The position numbers and the translations under genes were made by a program. Below are positions 8,742 to 19,239 of a DNA stretch of 53,885 nt, piece after piece. Every line of letters begins with the position of its first letter. Within the stretch, counting starts at the first letter, position 1. The DNA is from Chrysochromulina tobinii (Eukaryota; Haptophyta; Prymnesiales; Chrysochromulinaceae), in assembly GCA_001275005.1 (NCBI GenBank), contig JWZX01002919.1, forward strand, positions 1 to 53,885, written 5' to 3'. The notes beneath the pieces were generated by a model. The model was not told the DNA's origin, did no database searches, and worked only from the letters and a program-made list of their open reading frames with translations.

Positions 8742-9719
8742 ATGGCCTCTGTAGCGATGGCCTCTGGTGTCGCGCATGACGACTCAGCGTTCAACGCAGC
8801 GACCACGGCGGTCCGCTTAGAGTGTTGGCTGGGCGCGGTGCCTGCGGTGTTCAGGCTCGCTCCCGACGAGGTGTGCGGCATCCGGCCGCCGCGGCCCTTC
8901 CACCTTGCCCTGCCGCGCCAGTCGTTGCTCCCATTTGTTTGTGAGGCCGTGAGGGCACACTTTGCGCCCTTTGGGCCACCGCTGGGCGGTGAGCTCTGGT
9001 TCGAGCATGCTGGCACACCGCTGCGATGGCAACTTCCGATTGGAGTGCTCTTTGACCTGCTTGTCGGCGAGGAGGGGGCCGCCAGCGCGGCCTTGCCATG
9101 GGCCATCACGGTCCACTTTGCATCCTTCCCGAGCCACACGCTGCTCAAGGCGACGCGTGCGGAGGCAGAGGCCGTACTGCTCAACGCGCTCAAGGAGTCG
9201 TGCTACCTGCGGTGCGGCTCGGCGCTGCCCGCGATGTCGCTCTCACCCGCCGACCAGGAAAAGCTCACCACGGCACTGGGCTCTTTCGACGAGAGCGCTT
9301 ACAAATTAGGCTACGCTCCCGTCGCCGCGGCCATCAACGAGGCCACTGCCAACCAGCTCAACCGTCAGCCGCCACGCTCCATCCCGGTGCGAGTCTTCAC
9401 TTCGCCCACGGCATGGCGACAGCAGCCGTTTGCGCCGCGCCAGGCCGACGGCTCGCCGTCGACGCTCCGGAGCTCACTCGAGCAGCTGCTGCCCGCACAC
9501 TTTGACACAGCTGCTGTCGGCGGCGCGAGTGGTGCGAGCGGTGGGGACGGAGGGACGCCGCGAGTCACTGTCCAGGGCGTTGCGGTACCTCTTGACGTCT
9601 CGCTCGTCTTCCTTGCGTCCGCATGCTGCTGCCCAGATGGATGGCTGTACGTGTGCATCCAACTTCCGGCTGACGTTCCACCCTGCGACACGGCGAGGCC
9701 CGAGAGGGCAGCCACGTGA
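8742..9719 (+). CDS. ATG5: Autophagy protein ATG5
   Basis: 325 aa; starts at 8742 or the nearby in-frame ATG at 8757. Conserved ATG5 features in order: an N-terminal WLGAVPAVFRL (ubiquitin-like fold A start), then GELWFEHAGTPLRWQLPIGV and FDLL, then ALPWAITVHFASFP (close to the family's LPW-ITVHF-FP), and a helical NALKESCYLR whose Lys151 lines up with the lysine that is conjugated to ATG12. The second ubiquitin fold begins near SIPVRVF and ends with WLYVCIQLP, matching the usual C-terminal strand. The ATG12-ATG5-ATG16 conjugate acts as the E3-like enzyme for ATG8 lipidation. The central linker (about residues 235-275) is Gly/Ala-rich and the last 15 residues are not conserved. No intron is needed. 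Confidence 0.93.
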   Translation: MASVAMASGVAHDDSAFNAATTAVRLECWLGAVPAVFRLAPDEVCGIRPPRPFHLALPRQSLLPFVCEAVRAHFAPFGPPLGGELWFEHAGTPLRWQLPIGVLFDLLVGEEGAASAALPWAITVHFASFPSHTLLKATRAEAEAVLLNALKESCYLRCGSALPAMSLSPADQEKLTTALGSFDESAYKLGYAPVAAAINEATANQLNRQPPRSIPVRVFTSPTAWRQQPFAPRQADGSPSTLRSSLEQLLPAHFDTAAVGGASGASGGDGGTPRVTVQGVAVPLDVSLVFLASACCCPDGWLYVCIQLPADVPPCDTARPERAAT

Positions 9720-10300
9720 GGTGAGGTCAAATCGCAACGAATCCGGCACAGCGTGTACGCGACACACCAGCAGCGACAGCACCTCTCACCTTCATCTGAC
9801 CTGGCGCGCGAAAATGCACGATTAGAAAACCGCCTAATCGCTCGGGCAGCGTGCACGCGCCAGTCGCCACCAGCGGTGACAGTCACGTGAGTCGGACGAA
9901 AAAGTGCGCTAACATAGTATCTTGTACTGAGCTATGATATAAAACGGGACCCGCTTACGCGGATTAGGACGCCCCGCGGCTCGGCCCGCACACGGGCGCG
10001 CGGCGTTGGACGACTCACCACAACCGAACAGTCCAGTCGACGCGAGCTCCTAGTACGCACGCAGCCGAGACGAGCAGCCACGCAACAGCCAACCGAACAC
10101 ACACGCTCGCCATCCCGCATGGACCATGTTCGTGCATTTACCTTTACCATGGGGCATGCGCATGTATCATTTGACAGTTAGTGTACAGCAGCATATCGAA
10201 GCAGCATATGGGCATAGCCGCGAGGGGCAGTACAGTACATGAGTGCGGCTAGCCTCGAGCCGTGCAGCAAGGGCCGAACGCGCCCTATCGAGAACTAGAC
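9720..10300. other. Convergent intergenic region
   Basis: This lies between the 3' ends of ATG5 and the next minus-strand gene. It contains a relatively AT-rich patch at about 9905-9950 that includes a TATAAAA-like string but no identifiable downstream plus-strand gene. I see no supported coding frame. Confidence 0.35.
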
Positions 10301-10985
10301 CTAGACGTCGAACTCCTCGATGAAAGTGACTGCCATGCTGTGAGTTTCGCCGAGCTCTAAAATGCACTGGACGAGGGCTGCGTGCAGCAAGCCGCGCAAG
10401 TGGTCTGGTACGCTCGGCGAAAAGGCTATCGCGTCCACAACCATCACGTGCTTCAGCGTCAGTGCTTTTTGCCATCGAGAGACGTCGAGCTCGTACCTCA
10501 CCACGACGACAGCAAACAGGTCTTCTAGCCGATCGCCAACCTGAGCACACGGCAGCCGACGGTCATGTCACCGTGCCCAATGCGATGTAGATTCAAACGG
10601 GGGCAGGTTCGAAGGACGATGAGCACACAAAGGCTCCAAGAGATCTGCCAATGAGGAACTGTGGCCAATCTGAGCGGGGAAGGTCGCCCGTCCAGCGGGC
10701 AACGAGTTGTGCATCATCAGCGAGGGCTTCATGGTGTGAGCCGGTGTCGTATTGCCATTTCCACAGTGTGGCGAGGGCCATCCTCTCGCTGCTGGAGAGG
10801 GTTAGAAGGCCGACAGAGCCTTCACCACCTCCACCATGCCCCCTTGCCACCGCCGGTGGCGCTGGCGGGGCCGGTCGCACACCGCAAGCAATTGGAGGTG
10901 CACAGCGATGTCGCGCAAAGCTCCCGGGATGCGAAAAAGTCGCAGCTGTCGCCAGCACCCCAAACAGGCTGCTCGATCCGGCCAT
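10301..10985 (-). CDS. Unrecognised protein, two exons
   Basis: Model: exon 1 10985-10629, exon 2 10540-10301, intron 10541-10628 (GTGTGC...CAG), phase 0, total 198 aa. The splice is inferred because exon 1 runs into an in-frame stop just after FLIGRSLGAF, while the sequence after the acceptor continues an amphipathic, protein-like frame (VGDRLEDLFAVVVVRYELDV...) to a TAG. Alternative starts such as the ATG before ALATLWKWQYD are possible; the Gly/Pro-rich first 60 residues are weakly supported. The C-terminal part (LKHVMVVDAIAF, LLHAALVQCILELGETHSMA) looks globular with no known family. It lies just downstream of the GT31-like gene on the same strand. Confidence 0.42.
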
Positions 10986-11121
10986 CGCGCGCGGCGCGCA
11001 CGGTTTCGTCAAGGGCAATCAGACATTCAGACTTGCCGTGAGCGTTTGGATGCTGAATTTCAGGAGAAAAGTTATCAGCAAGGTCAGTCAGTCAGTCAGT
11101 TTCTTCGCGGTCCCACAGCGC

Positions 11122-12630
11122 TCACCACACCGCGATGAGCACGTCAGGTCGGGTTATTTTACGATCGCTGACGATACAGAAGCGCCAGCGCGCGTATTCT
11201 TTATACTCCGTAAGGAATGTTCTGACGATGTGGTGAGGTGCATGCGGCACGCAAACGCCGCACGACTGGTTGCATCGCCCACGTGCCTCCGGGTTTCTCT
11301 TGCAGCTCTCCATCGTTGCACTTGAACGGCACCAGCGCACGTGCTGGTCCTGGCAAGGATGCGCCTTGTCGTAAGCGCTGGCTTGCTCCACGTCTGCACG
11401 AGAGAAGCAGCTAAGCACGCGTGGCGGTGCTCGAATGGTTGCATTGAGGGCCTCGAGACGAGGCACGATCCGTCGCATGAGCGCCCGTCGGCTCGCCCGA
11501 TAGGTCGCATTTTTATGCGTGAGTGGGCGTTGCCAGCTGCCGCGAGTATTGTCGGCCTGCTCCTTTTCGGCATCCGCGCGCAGCCGCTCGTCGTCAATCT
11601 CGAGCTTATGCGCGGTTATCAGATGCGCGACTTCATGGGTTTGATCGCTCACGTCGCCGATGAGGCCACCCAGAGACACGAAGTCCACCTCGACGCGCGC
11701 TGCCTGCGTGGCTTGGTACACCATCAGGCCGATGGTGCTGTCCTCGGCTGAACAGCTCCAAGGGGCCCACAGTAGCGAGCCGCGAGGCCGATACTTAGTG
11801 CGGATCGTGGTTTCGTCCACCCTCAAACCTGTGGGATCTTTGACACTCGTCGAACGTCCAAAGGTGCGCTGCGCCGCAACAAAGGCGCATGCCGAGTCGG
11901 ACGCAAAAACAAGGCGCGCAAGCGCCGTCGACATGATCTCGAGGGCACCGGTGGCGAACAGGAAAGGACCGACGATGGTGGCGTTGAGCGGGTGCCCCAA
12001 CGATCGACCTTGCCGGTCGTAGCAAAAGGGATGGTTGACACAAAATCGGCAATTGGTGTGAATCCCACCGAGTTGGCTCACTGTCTGAGCGGCAAGCGCG
12101 CCCGCCGGTCCGTGTGACCAGCCGCAGCCAACATTGTGCTCAGGAAGAAACGAAGTGAACTGTGCCCATCCGCCGTACAGGTATCTGGTGCGCGCAGCCG
12201 TCAGGCTCATCCTCAACAAGGCCGCTAGGTTCGTGAAGTGATTGAGACTATCGTCGTCGGTTTTCGCGATGAACGTCACCTTTGGGAAGAGCACCAAGGC
12301 AGCCACGCTCCACCACGCAAACGACTTTTCGATGCAGGCGGCCAGCCGTCCGTCTCGCATTCCGACGAACACCAGGTCTCCGTGTGCCACATGCTCGGCC
12401 ATTAGTGCACCAGTGGCCGGACAGCCGACCACAAAGCGTTGCACCACCGCGGGCTCTGCATATCGAAGCGCAGCGGCACGCAGCCAGGAGCGCCGTTTGG
12501 GCAATAATGGTGTCGAGACCACGCCAATGGCCAGAAGAAGAGGACGATCGTCCACAATGTCCTCGACCGGGCAAGACGACCGGGTCAAGTTGTCTGTGCA
12601 CAACGGTTCAATGAGGACGTGAACGTGCAT
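11122..12630 (-). CDS. GT31-like glycosyltransferase with C-terminal ShKT domain
   Basis: 502 aa from the ATG at 12630. The N-terminal half matches the galactosyltransferase (GT31) pattern: LLLAIGVVSTP, then KRRSWLRAAAL (family R-x-x-W-R), RFVVGCP, GDLVFVGMRDG, a helix with KSFAWW, and FPKVTFIAKTDDDSLNHF with the metal-binding DxD equivalent at residues 124-127. YLYGGW and FLFATGALEIMS fit later family blocks. The C-terminus holds a six-cysteine ShKT module (Cys 426, 434, 443, 453, 457, 460; ending CNQSCGVC). ShKT modules are common on secreted algal and nematode enzymes, for example some prolyl 4-hydroxylases. No clear membrane anchor is visible at this start, so a 5' exon encoding a Golgi signal-anchor may be missing. 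Sugar donor and acceptor are unknown. Confidence 0.75.
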   Translation of the reverse strand: MHVHVLIEPLCTDNLTRSSCPVEDIVDDRPLLLAIGVVSTPLLPKRRSWLRAAALRYAEPAVVQRFVVGCPATGALMAEHVAHGDLVFVGMRDGRLAACIEKSFAWWSVAALVLFPKVTFIAKTDDDSLNHFTNLAALLRMSLTAARTRYLYGGWAQFTSFLPEHNVGCGWSHGPAGALAAQTVSQLGGIHTNCRFCVNHPFCYDRQGRSLGHPLNATIVGPFLFATGALEIMSTALARLVFASDSACAFVAAQRTFGRSTSVKDPTGLRVDETTIRTKYRPRGSLLWAPWSCSAEDSTIGLMVYQATQAARVEVDFVSLGGLIGDVSDQTHEVAHLITAHKLEIDDERLRADAEKEQADNTRGSWQRPLTHKNATYRASRRALMRRIVPRLEALNATIRAPPRVLSCFSRADVEQASAYDKAHPCQDQHVRWCRSSATMESCKRNPEARGRCNQSCGVCVPHAPHHIVRTFLTEYKEYARWRFCIVSDRKITRPDVLIAVW

Positions 12631-13246
12631 GGACACACGCGCTCTGAAAGAGATGGGGCACCATACCTCTCAACCATTCATGAATTGAGGTCCCTAGGAC
12701 GGTCATGACAAATCGCCGCCGTGCGCCGAAGAAGAGCCCTCTCTTATAGCGCCTTCTTGCCTGACATGAGGGTGTGAATCTTGAGTGTCGAGCTATAAAG
12801 AATAAACTTTGGCTGTGAATTTGAATGTGTTTGTGTGACTTCTACCGTACTGGTACCGGTATTGTTCCAAATCCTGCCAAATATAAGCCCGCCACGACCA
12901 GAGACAAATCTGTCATGGTTCAGTTCAGTTACTGCATAAACAACAGACAACCTAACGGAAGCCTATCGAATGTGCTCTCGAGGCTAGCAGTGGGGGTGAG
13001 AGTCGACGGAGATGGTGGGGACACAACTGAACTGAACTGAACTGAACTGAAATCTGTCATGGAAGGCCGGAGGTAGTTTCATTGTGAAACGGCGGGGAGG
13101 CGTTGACTGCGAACGAGCGGACGTGTCGTGAGACTCGGTGAACGAGTACACAGCAGTGTGTGTGGCGCGCGCCGCGCGCGCGCGCCGCCTCCGCATCCAC
13201 CGCCTCCGCATCCACCGCCACTGCCGCCGCCGCCACAACCATCTCC
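12631..13246. other. Divergent intergenic/promoter region
   Basis: This separates the GT31-like gene (-) from the large repeat-protein gene (+). It is AT-richer than its neighbours between 12740 and 12970. It contains a short GTTCA/AACTG inverted pair (about 12920-12930 versus 13025-13049) and an alternating GC-rich run at about 13165-13190. No gene is supported. Confidence 0.35.
13025..13049. repeat. AACTG pentanucleotide microsatellite
   Basis: Five perfect AACTG units stand in tandem. The reverse complement of two units occurs about 100 bp upstream (about 12920-12930), so the transcript or single strand could fold back. Confidence 0.85.
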
Positions 13247-16200
13247 ATGCTGTACGGCAGCAGCACAGCCTCTCACGCGAAATACGGTGTCGCTTATGCT
13301 CCCATTTCAAAGCCAGCTGATTTTGATGCCGTGGCTGCGCTGGAGCGCATGCTGCACCGTCCTGCGCCTCCCGAACCACGGCGGCTGATTGCTGAGGAGC
13401 CATTGCCGCAGCATCGACCCGCACCACGGCGCGTAACATGGGGGACCGAGATGCTGTCGCACGCGCATGCTCCACATCCGCCGGATTCGGCACTGGTACG
13501 TTGGCGTGCACCTAGGCCTCCGCCACAATCGGCCAGGTCGAGCGACCAGGTTCAAGACGACCTGGAGCGGAGACCTGTATTGCACTCTGCTCGCGACCGT
13601 TCCCATGCTCTACTGGATCGATATCTGGAGTTTCATCGGCGGCCGCCATTGGCAGCACCGGCACTACGAGGGCGGCGGGTAACGTGGGAGACCGAGATGC
13701 TGTCGCCGCAGCTCCAGTGGATAATCAACCAGAGAGCCGAGGACATCCGTCGCGAACGTTCTGTAAACACGGCAGTGCCTGATGGGCAGCAGGAAACACA
13801 ACCCATGACTGAGCAGACGCAGCCCAGTAGGTCGAGCGTGCTGAAGGCTGTCGATGGCAAGCATCATGCGTCGGTGCAGATTCTCGTTGAGGTCGTTTGC
13901 AAAGTTGATTCAACAGGGCTGGGATCTACACATCATGATCAGAGCAAGTACGACCACTATTTCGACCAGGTCGTCGCTGGACTTTCAGGCATGGTCACTT
14001 CTCCACTCGACCCCAAACATACGATCGACGTCAGCGTTGACAAGGTTTCCACAGCAGCCGCAGCCCCGGCAGCGCCGTTCGTCGGAGGGCCCAATGGCAA
14101 CGGGAGCCGACTTGGAGCGTTTGAGGTCTACCTCTGCACCGATCTCGTGGATGTTGAGACCGTACCGCCCTGCTCCGGTCTGCACTCGAAGCTGCACTCG
14201 CGCCACTGGCCCAATATCAAGCAACTGCAAGCTAGGTGCAACGATGTCCTGCTGCGCGTCTTCCATCGCTGGAAGCGCGACGTGGAGCTGCGTGCAGCCA
14301 TTCCACACATTGTGGAAGCTTCGGGTGCGACGCTCTCTCTCACTCCGAATATTTCTATCGACGATATCCGTCCGATGTCACCGCTGACACAGACGCAAAA
14401 CTGACTCAGATGCCATCCTCCGTGTCTCGCTCGCAGATGCAGAGAAGTTCGTCGAGGCATACCTGCACAAGGCATCCCCAGGTCTTCTCGCTGTCGTCAT
14501 CGAGATGATGCACACGTTGCAGGCAGCAGATCAAGCGCTCGCAACCGCGATGACACCACAGACCGATGCCACCGAGCCGCAAGAATTCGATGCTGCTTGG
14601 ATTCCACCCTTGCATCAGGCCATCGAGGATCACGGCGCGCACGCAAGTCCGAGCGTACTTGCAGCAGCCGAAACGTGCCTTACGTCCTGGATCGCCACGC
14701 GCACTGCAAATGACGCGCTCCGCACGGCACCCGCAGTCCAGGAGGAGGTGAGGAAGGCTCTTATCCAAGGCCGCGCCGCCAAAGCGAGTGTGAAATGTAT
14801 TGAGCAAGCTGAAGCGCGATTGCGAGTCCTTGAGACGGCGGACAATGCTCTGAACGAAGCCATCCGAAGCGCTGTCGTCAAAGATTTGCGGCTTGCAATC
14901 CCTATGCACCGTGACCACGCCAGCCCAGGGGTCGTGAGCGATGCACAAGCAACGCTCGCGCACTTAGAGGCGAAGGCCGACTCTGAGCTCCGCGCAGAGC
15001 TCGCTGACGCATTGGACGTTAGCAGCATTCGCGCGCTCTGCATGGCGTACGCTGAGCGCTGCACGGCCCCCGGGCTCGCCGAGGCGGCGGCGGCGGCGGA
15101 GGCTATGCATAAGGCTGACACGGCAGTGACGTTGGCAATGCAAGGTGCAGAGGTTGCATTTGGTGCTGGTTTCTCCGATGTTCTAGAGGTTTTAGTCAGT
15201 GCTCTGAACACCCATGGCGGGCGTGCGAGCGCCAACGTATCTACGGCTGCCGGCAGGGCATTGGCTCGAATGCAAGCTGATGCAGCGTTGATCTCAACAC
15301 CGTCTGACCAGGCTGAGCTCAGATTCGCCCTGGAGTGCAACAAATCGGCAAGCTCGAAAACCATAGCGCAAGCAGAGGCACGCTTGCAAGCCCTTGTCAT
15401 GGCAGATGCTGCTCTGAATGAGGCCATCGAAACCTCGGTGACCAAAGACTTACGAATTGCAATACTTGAGCATTATAACCAAGCGAGCCCAGGCGTTGCA
15501 AGCGCTTCAAAAGCATACCTTGCGCAACTAGAAGCCGAGGCTGATGCAGGGCTTCGTGCCGGACTGGCTGCGGCGACAGAAGCTATCACGGTCCGAGAGC
15601 TCAGCGAGCAGTATGCGGAACGCGCGACGGCGCCCGTGCTCGCCGAAGCGGCGGCTGCGCTGAACGCGCTGGACGCTGCTGACCTAGCGCTCACAATAGC
15701 GATGGGCGACGATTACGATCCCGAACTGATCGGTCCCTTGGAAGAGGAGTTTCAAAGGCAAAGTTCCTCCGCGAGTGCCAGCATCGTAACCGAGGCTAGG
15801 TTTAAGCTGGAAAGTTGGAAGGCCATCTTCTCAGCTAACAGCATTCTACGTGCAGCTCCTAACTCGGCGATCGAACTCCGGCAGCTGATTGCGGAATTCG
15901 GCTCTATTGCGCTCCCAGCTGTCGTGGAGGAGGCACGCACTCGATTAGATCGGCTAGCTATTTCTGACGCTGCCCTTGAAGAGGCTTGCCACGTATCCAT
16001 TCCTGCTTTGCGAGCCGCACTCCCGGAGCATGGCCCTCACGCCACTCGCATAGTTTCCGAGAGAGCAAAGGCAGCTCTTGCAGAGCAGGAACGCAAGGCG
16101 GACGCAGTACTCCGCGCCAGTGTCGCGCAGGAACGAGAGCAGTCCGCACTGCGAGAGCTCATCAACAAGTACCTAGACCAGGCGACGCAGCCGGCTTTGG

Positions 16201-19200
16201 ATGAGGCCGCCGCACGCCTCAAAGTGATCGAAGAAGTGGACGCAGCGATTCGAGACACCGTCTTTAAGTACACCGAGGAGGAGCCGAAGCCTCTGAAATC
16301 GTCGCTCACAATGGTGGAGGAGGTCATTGATGCTAACAAAGACCGAGCGAGCCCCAGTGTGGTCATCAGCGCACAACACGCGTTGCTTGAGAAACGCAAA
16401 CGATTGAATGCTGACGCGAATCAAGCTCTTGTGACGGCCCCCGCAGATTACGATGAGCTGCTCGATGCGATCGATGCGAACAAGGAGCACGGTTCGCCAG
16501 AGGTACTCACCGTTGCGCTGGTCGTTCTCAAACTGCTTACACCGATCGCCGAGCTACAGTCCGCTGTTGATGTGCTCAAGATCTCTGCGCTCTCAGGGGG
16601 CATCGCGAAGGTCAGTTTCGTGAACGAGAGGTATGACTTTGGCACGTTTCACAAGATAGATGGGCGAGCAGGCAAGGCCATAAAGGAGCGTAAACTGCGC
16701 GCGCTGAATGATGCGATTATTGCCGTGAAGACGGCGCTAAACTTCCTGGACGTGGAAGAGCGAGTCTATACGATGAATTCGTACGCAGTAGCGATTGATG
16801 CTCCGCAAGATGAGCTCACGTCGGCCAGGGAGGCGAGGTCGCGCGCTGCCGAGGCGCAGAGGGCCGCCGACGAGGTCTTGGCAGATCATGTCGTTCAGCC
16901 GCCAAAGTGGACGTTCACCTCTGCCATTGCTGCGGCACAACGCCGAATGTTGAGTTCTCTAAAGGAGCTTTCACCACGCCGGCGTATGCAGCGGCATAAA
17001 ATCAAGCGGCTTCTAATGCGCGCAGCTTTCGCTCCGGGCGGCCAGGCTGATCTGCGCGTCGCGATCGGCTCCGCTGCCTTTGGACCCCCAGAAAGTCCCA
17101 TGCCCAAGCGGCTCATGGGTCAAAGTATCTGGGACGGGGATCGGATGTGCAAATTGCCATATGGATGGCTTCAAAGAACGGAACTCATCTTTGTCGAGTG
17201 GGCCGCTTTTGTCTTGAGACAGAAGCGGCGGAGGGCGGAGGAGTACGAGAGAAAGCTAGCCGAGGCGGAGGCCGCAAGGAAAGCGCAGGAAAAGCAAGAC
17301 CCAGATGCTCTTCTCCCGGGTTGGTCTTCCCGAGTTGTGTTCGTGCACGAGAGTGGACAGACGGCGTTGGAACTACCTCTCGTGGCGCTAAAGCCCGAGC
17401 AGCAGCCCGAGCCAGAGCCTGAGCAAGAGTACGAGAGAAAGTCATCCGAGGCGGAGGCAGCAAAGGAAGCGCAGGAAAAGGAAAAGCAAGACCCAGATGC
17501 TCTTCCCCTGGGTTGGTCTTCCCAGGTCATGTTCGTGCACGAGAGTGGGCAGACGGCGTTGGAACCGCCTCTCTTATCGCCAAAGCCCGAGCGAAAGCTT
17601 CCAGAAGGCTGGCAGCAGTTCGTCGATCCAACCTCGCGCATGCCCTACTATGTCGAACTAAAGACACTTAGGACAACCTGGAAAAGGCCGACAGAAGAAA
17701 GGCTATGGTTGGAAAGAAATTTTATTGAATGGCGCAACTTGGTCAGACGCATCAAGGAGGAGTCCATGAGGAAGATGGAGGAGTTGCTCCTACCAGCCGG
17801 CTGGACCGAGTTTTACGATAAGAAGACCAGTTCCTTCTACTATGTCAGCGACGAGGGTGAGACCACCACGACACGGCCACGGGAGGCGACAGAGAAGGCT
17901 CGTAAAGAGCAGGAGGAGGAAGAGAGGATAATTCAGATGAAGAATGCCGCGGATGAGCGCAGGAGGTTGCTGCGTGAAGCACAACGAGCCAAGGAAATCC
18001 GCAAGAAGCAAAGGAAAGCGGCCGAGGCAGAGAACAAGCTGCGAAAGGCGAGGGAGGTGCAAGACAAGAAAAGGCAACAAGAGCTTGCGGCCCAGGCGAA
18101 GAAGGAGGCCGAAGCAAAGGCTAAGGCTGAAGTAGAGGCTGCTGCGCAAAGGGCCGCCGAGGAGGCAGCGGCTGCAGCCGAGCATGAGCGGCTTGCCGAG
18201 CTAAAGGCGCAGGAGGATGCCCTCGCGGCTAAGGCTAAGGCTGAAGCGGCTGAAGCCGCAAAAAGTTTGAATTTACCATGGGCGTACAACACGGAAGAGA
18301 CGCCGATGGACAACATTCGAACATGGCTCGCATTTCACAAAGCCGGAAGCAAGGACTTGTTTGTACGAACTAAAGCGCTCGAACCCGCGCCTACCCATTC
18401 GAGGATGAGCCCTGCATCATTTCATGCTCTGACATGACTGCTGTTGCATGGGGTTGTTTCTATTTCCGCAGAATAAGTGGGATGTTGATCGCAACGGCTT
18501 GATCAGCAAGACCGATTTTCGCAAGGCAGTTCCCGTGTGGTCGGGCAACCTCATGACACACGCGCAGATGGAGTTGTTGTTCAATCAACTCGATGACGAC
18601 GGCAGTGAAGCGATTGACTTTAAGGAGTTAGATAGGAAAATTAAGGGCAGGAGCTATTCAATCGACCCCGACGCTGCCAAGACGCCCGGATACGAGAAGC
18701 TCATGAAGCTCATGAAAGTGCACGCCAAACTCATCATAGATTCATTCTCGAAGTGGGATACGAACAAGAACGGGGCCATTTCGAAGGCGGAGTTCCGCCA
18801 GATGATACCACGCCTGATCGGTATAGTCTGCAGAGACCCCGACTCTTTCAACAGGGGACTCCGAGAGAAAGACATCGATGCTGTCTATGAATCTTTCGAC
18901 AATGACGATTCGAACGCTGTGGACATCAACGAATTGATGAGTCGTCTCATTCCGAAGTCACGGAAGAAGTCTCCCAACGAGTTCGCGCGGAGCCCGAGCT
19001 CTAGAGGCTCACCAGCACCCTCAACCCAACCTTCACCCGAACCCATGAAGTCCGGACCGTCCTCGCCAGAACCTTCATTGCAAGCGCGAGAGCCCGACTC
19101 AGGTGCGGCCTCACTGTCAGATGTTGTCACAGCTGGGGGTAGGCCGAATGTGCACATCGATGGCGAGGAGGACCTCGCCTCGGCCCAGCCACAGGCTATG

Positions 19201-19239
19201 CGCAGCCCTGATCAGGCCGTCTCCACACCTGAGTTGTAG
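13247..19239 (+). CDS. Giant helical-repeat / WW / EF-hand protein, three exons
   Basis: Exons 13247-14324, 14410-18362, 18472-19239; introns 14325-14409 (GTGCGA..CAG) and 18363-18471 (GTACGA..CAG) keep frame and give 1932 aa. The second junction makes the first EF-hand whole (KDLF|NKWDVDRNGLIS); the first completes a repeat unit (VEAS|DAILRVSLADAEKF). Order: Pro/Arg-rich N-terminus with two RRVTWxTEMLS motifs; an unassigned domain ending GAFEVYL...LHSKLHSRHWPN (perhaps Rdx/SelW-like, weak); about 15 helical units of about 47 aa with an ASPGVV-like turn (14.4-16.5 kb); two near-identical half-WW modules (GWSSxVxFVHESGQTALE); two better WW domains (EGWQQF...YYV...TTWKRP; AGWTEF...FYYV); a charged Ala/Glu/Lys coiled coil; four EF-hands, and a Ser/Pro tail. 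WW domains bind Pro-rich ligands and EF-hands bind calcium, so a calcium-regulated scaffold is inferred. Confidence 0.8.

Noticed and set aside
9905-9950. A gene promoter with TATA box driving a plus-strand gene
   Set aside because: No plus-strand coding region follows; the AT-rich string is probably part of a convergent 3' region.
14000-14260. Firm call of an Rdx/selenoprotein-W-like domain in the large repeat protein
   Set aside because: Only a short GAFEV...LHSKL-like resemblance is seen and no CxxC/U motif is evident; kept as a weak remark only.
13160-14504. A frameshift or pseudogene between the two long frames at 13160-14404 and 14505-18437
   Set aside because: A GT-AG intron (14325-14409) joins them in frame and completes a repeat unit, so a frameshift is unnecessary.
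18363-18471. Separate EF-hand gene starting at 18448
   Set aside because: Its first EF-hand would lack the entering helix, which is supplied by the upstream exon through an in-frame intron.
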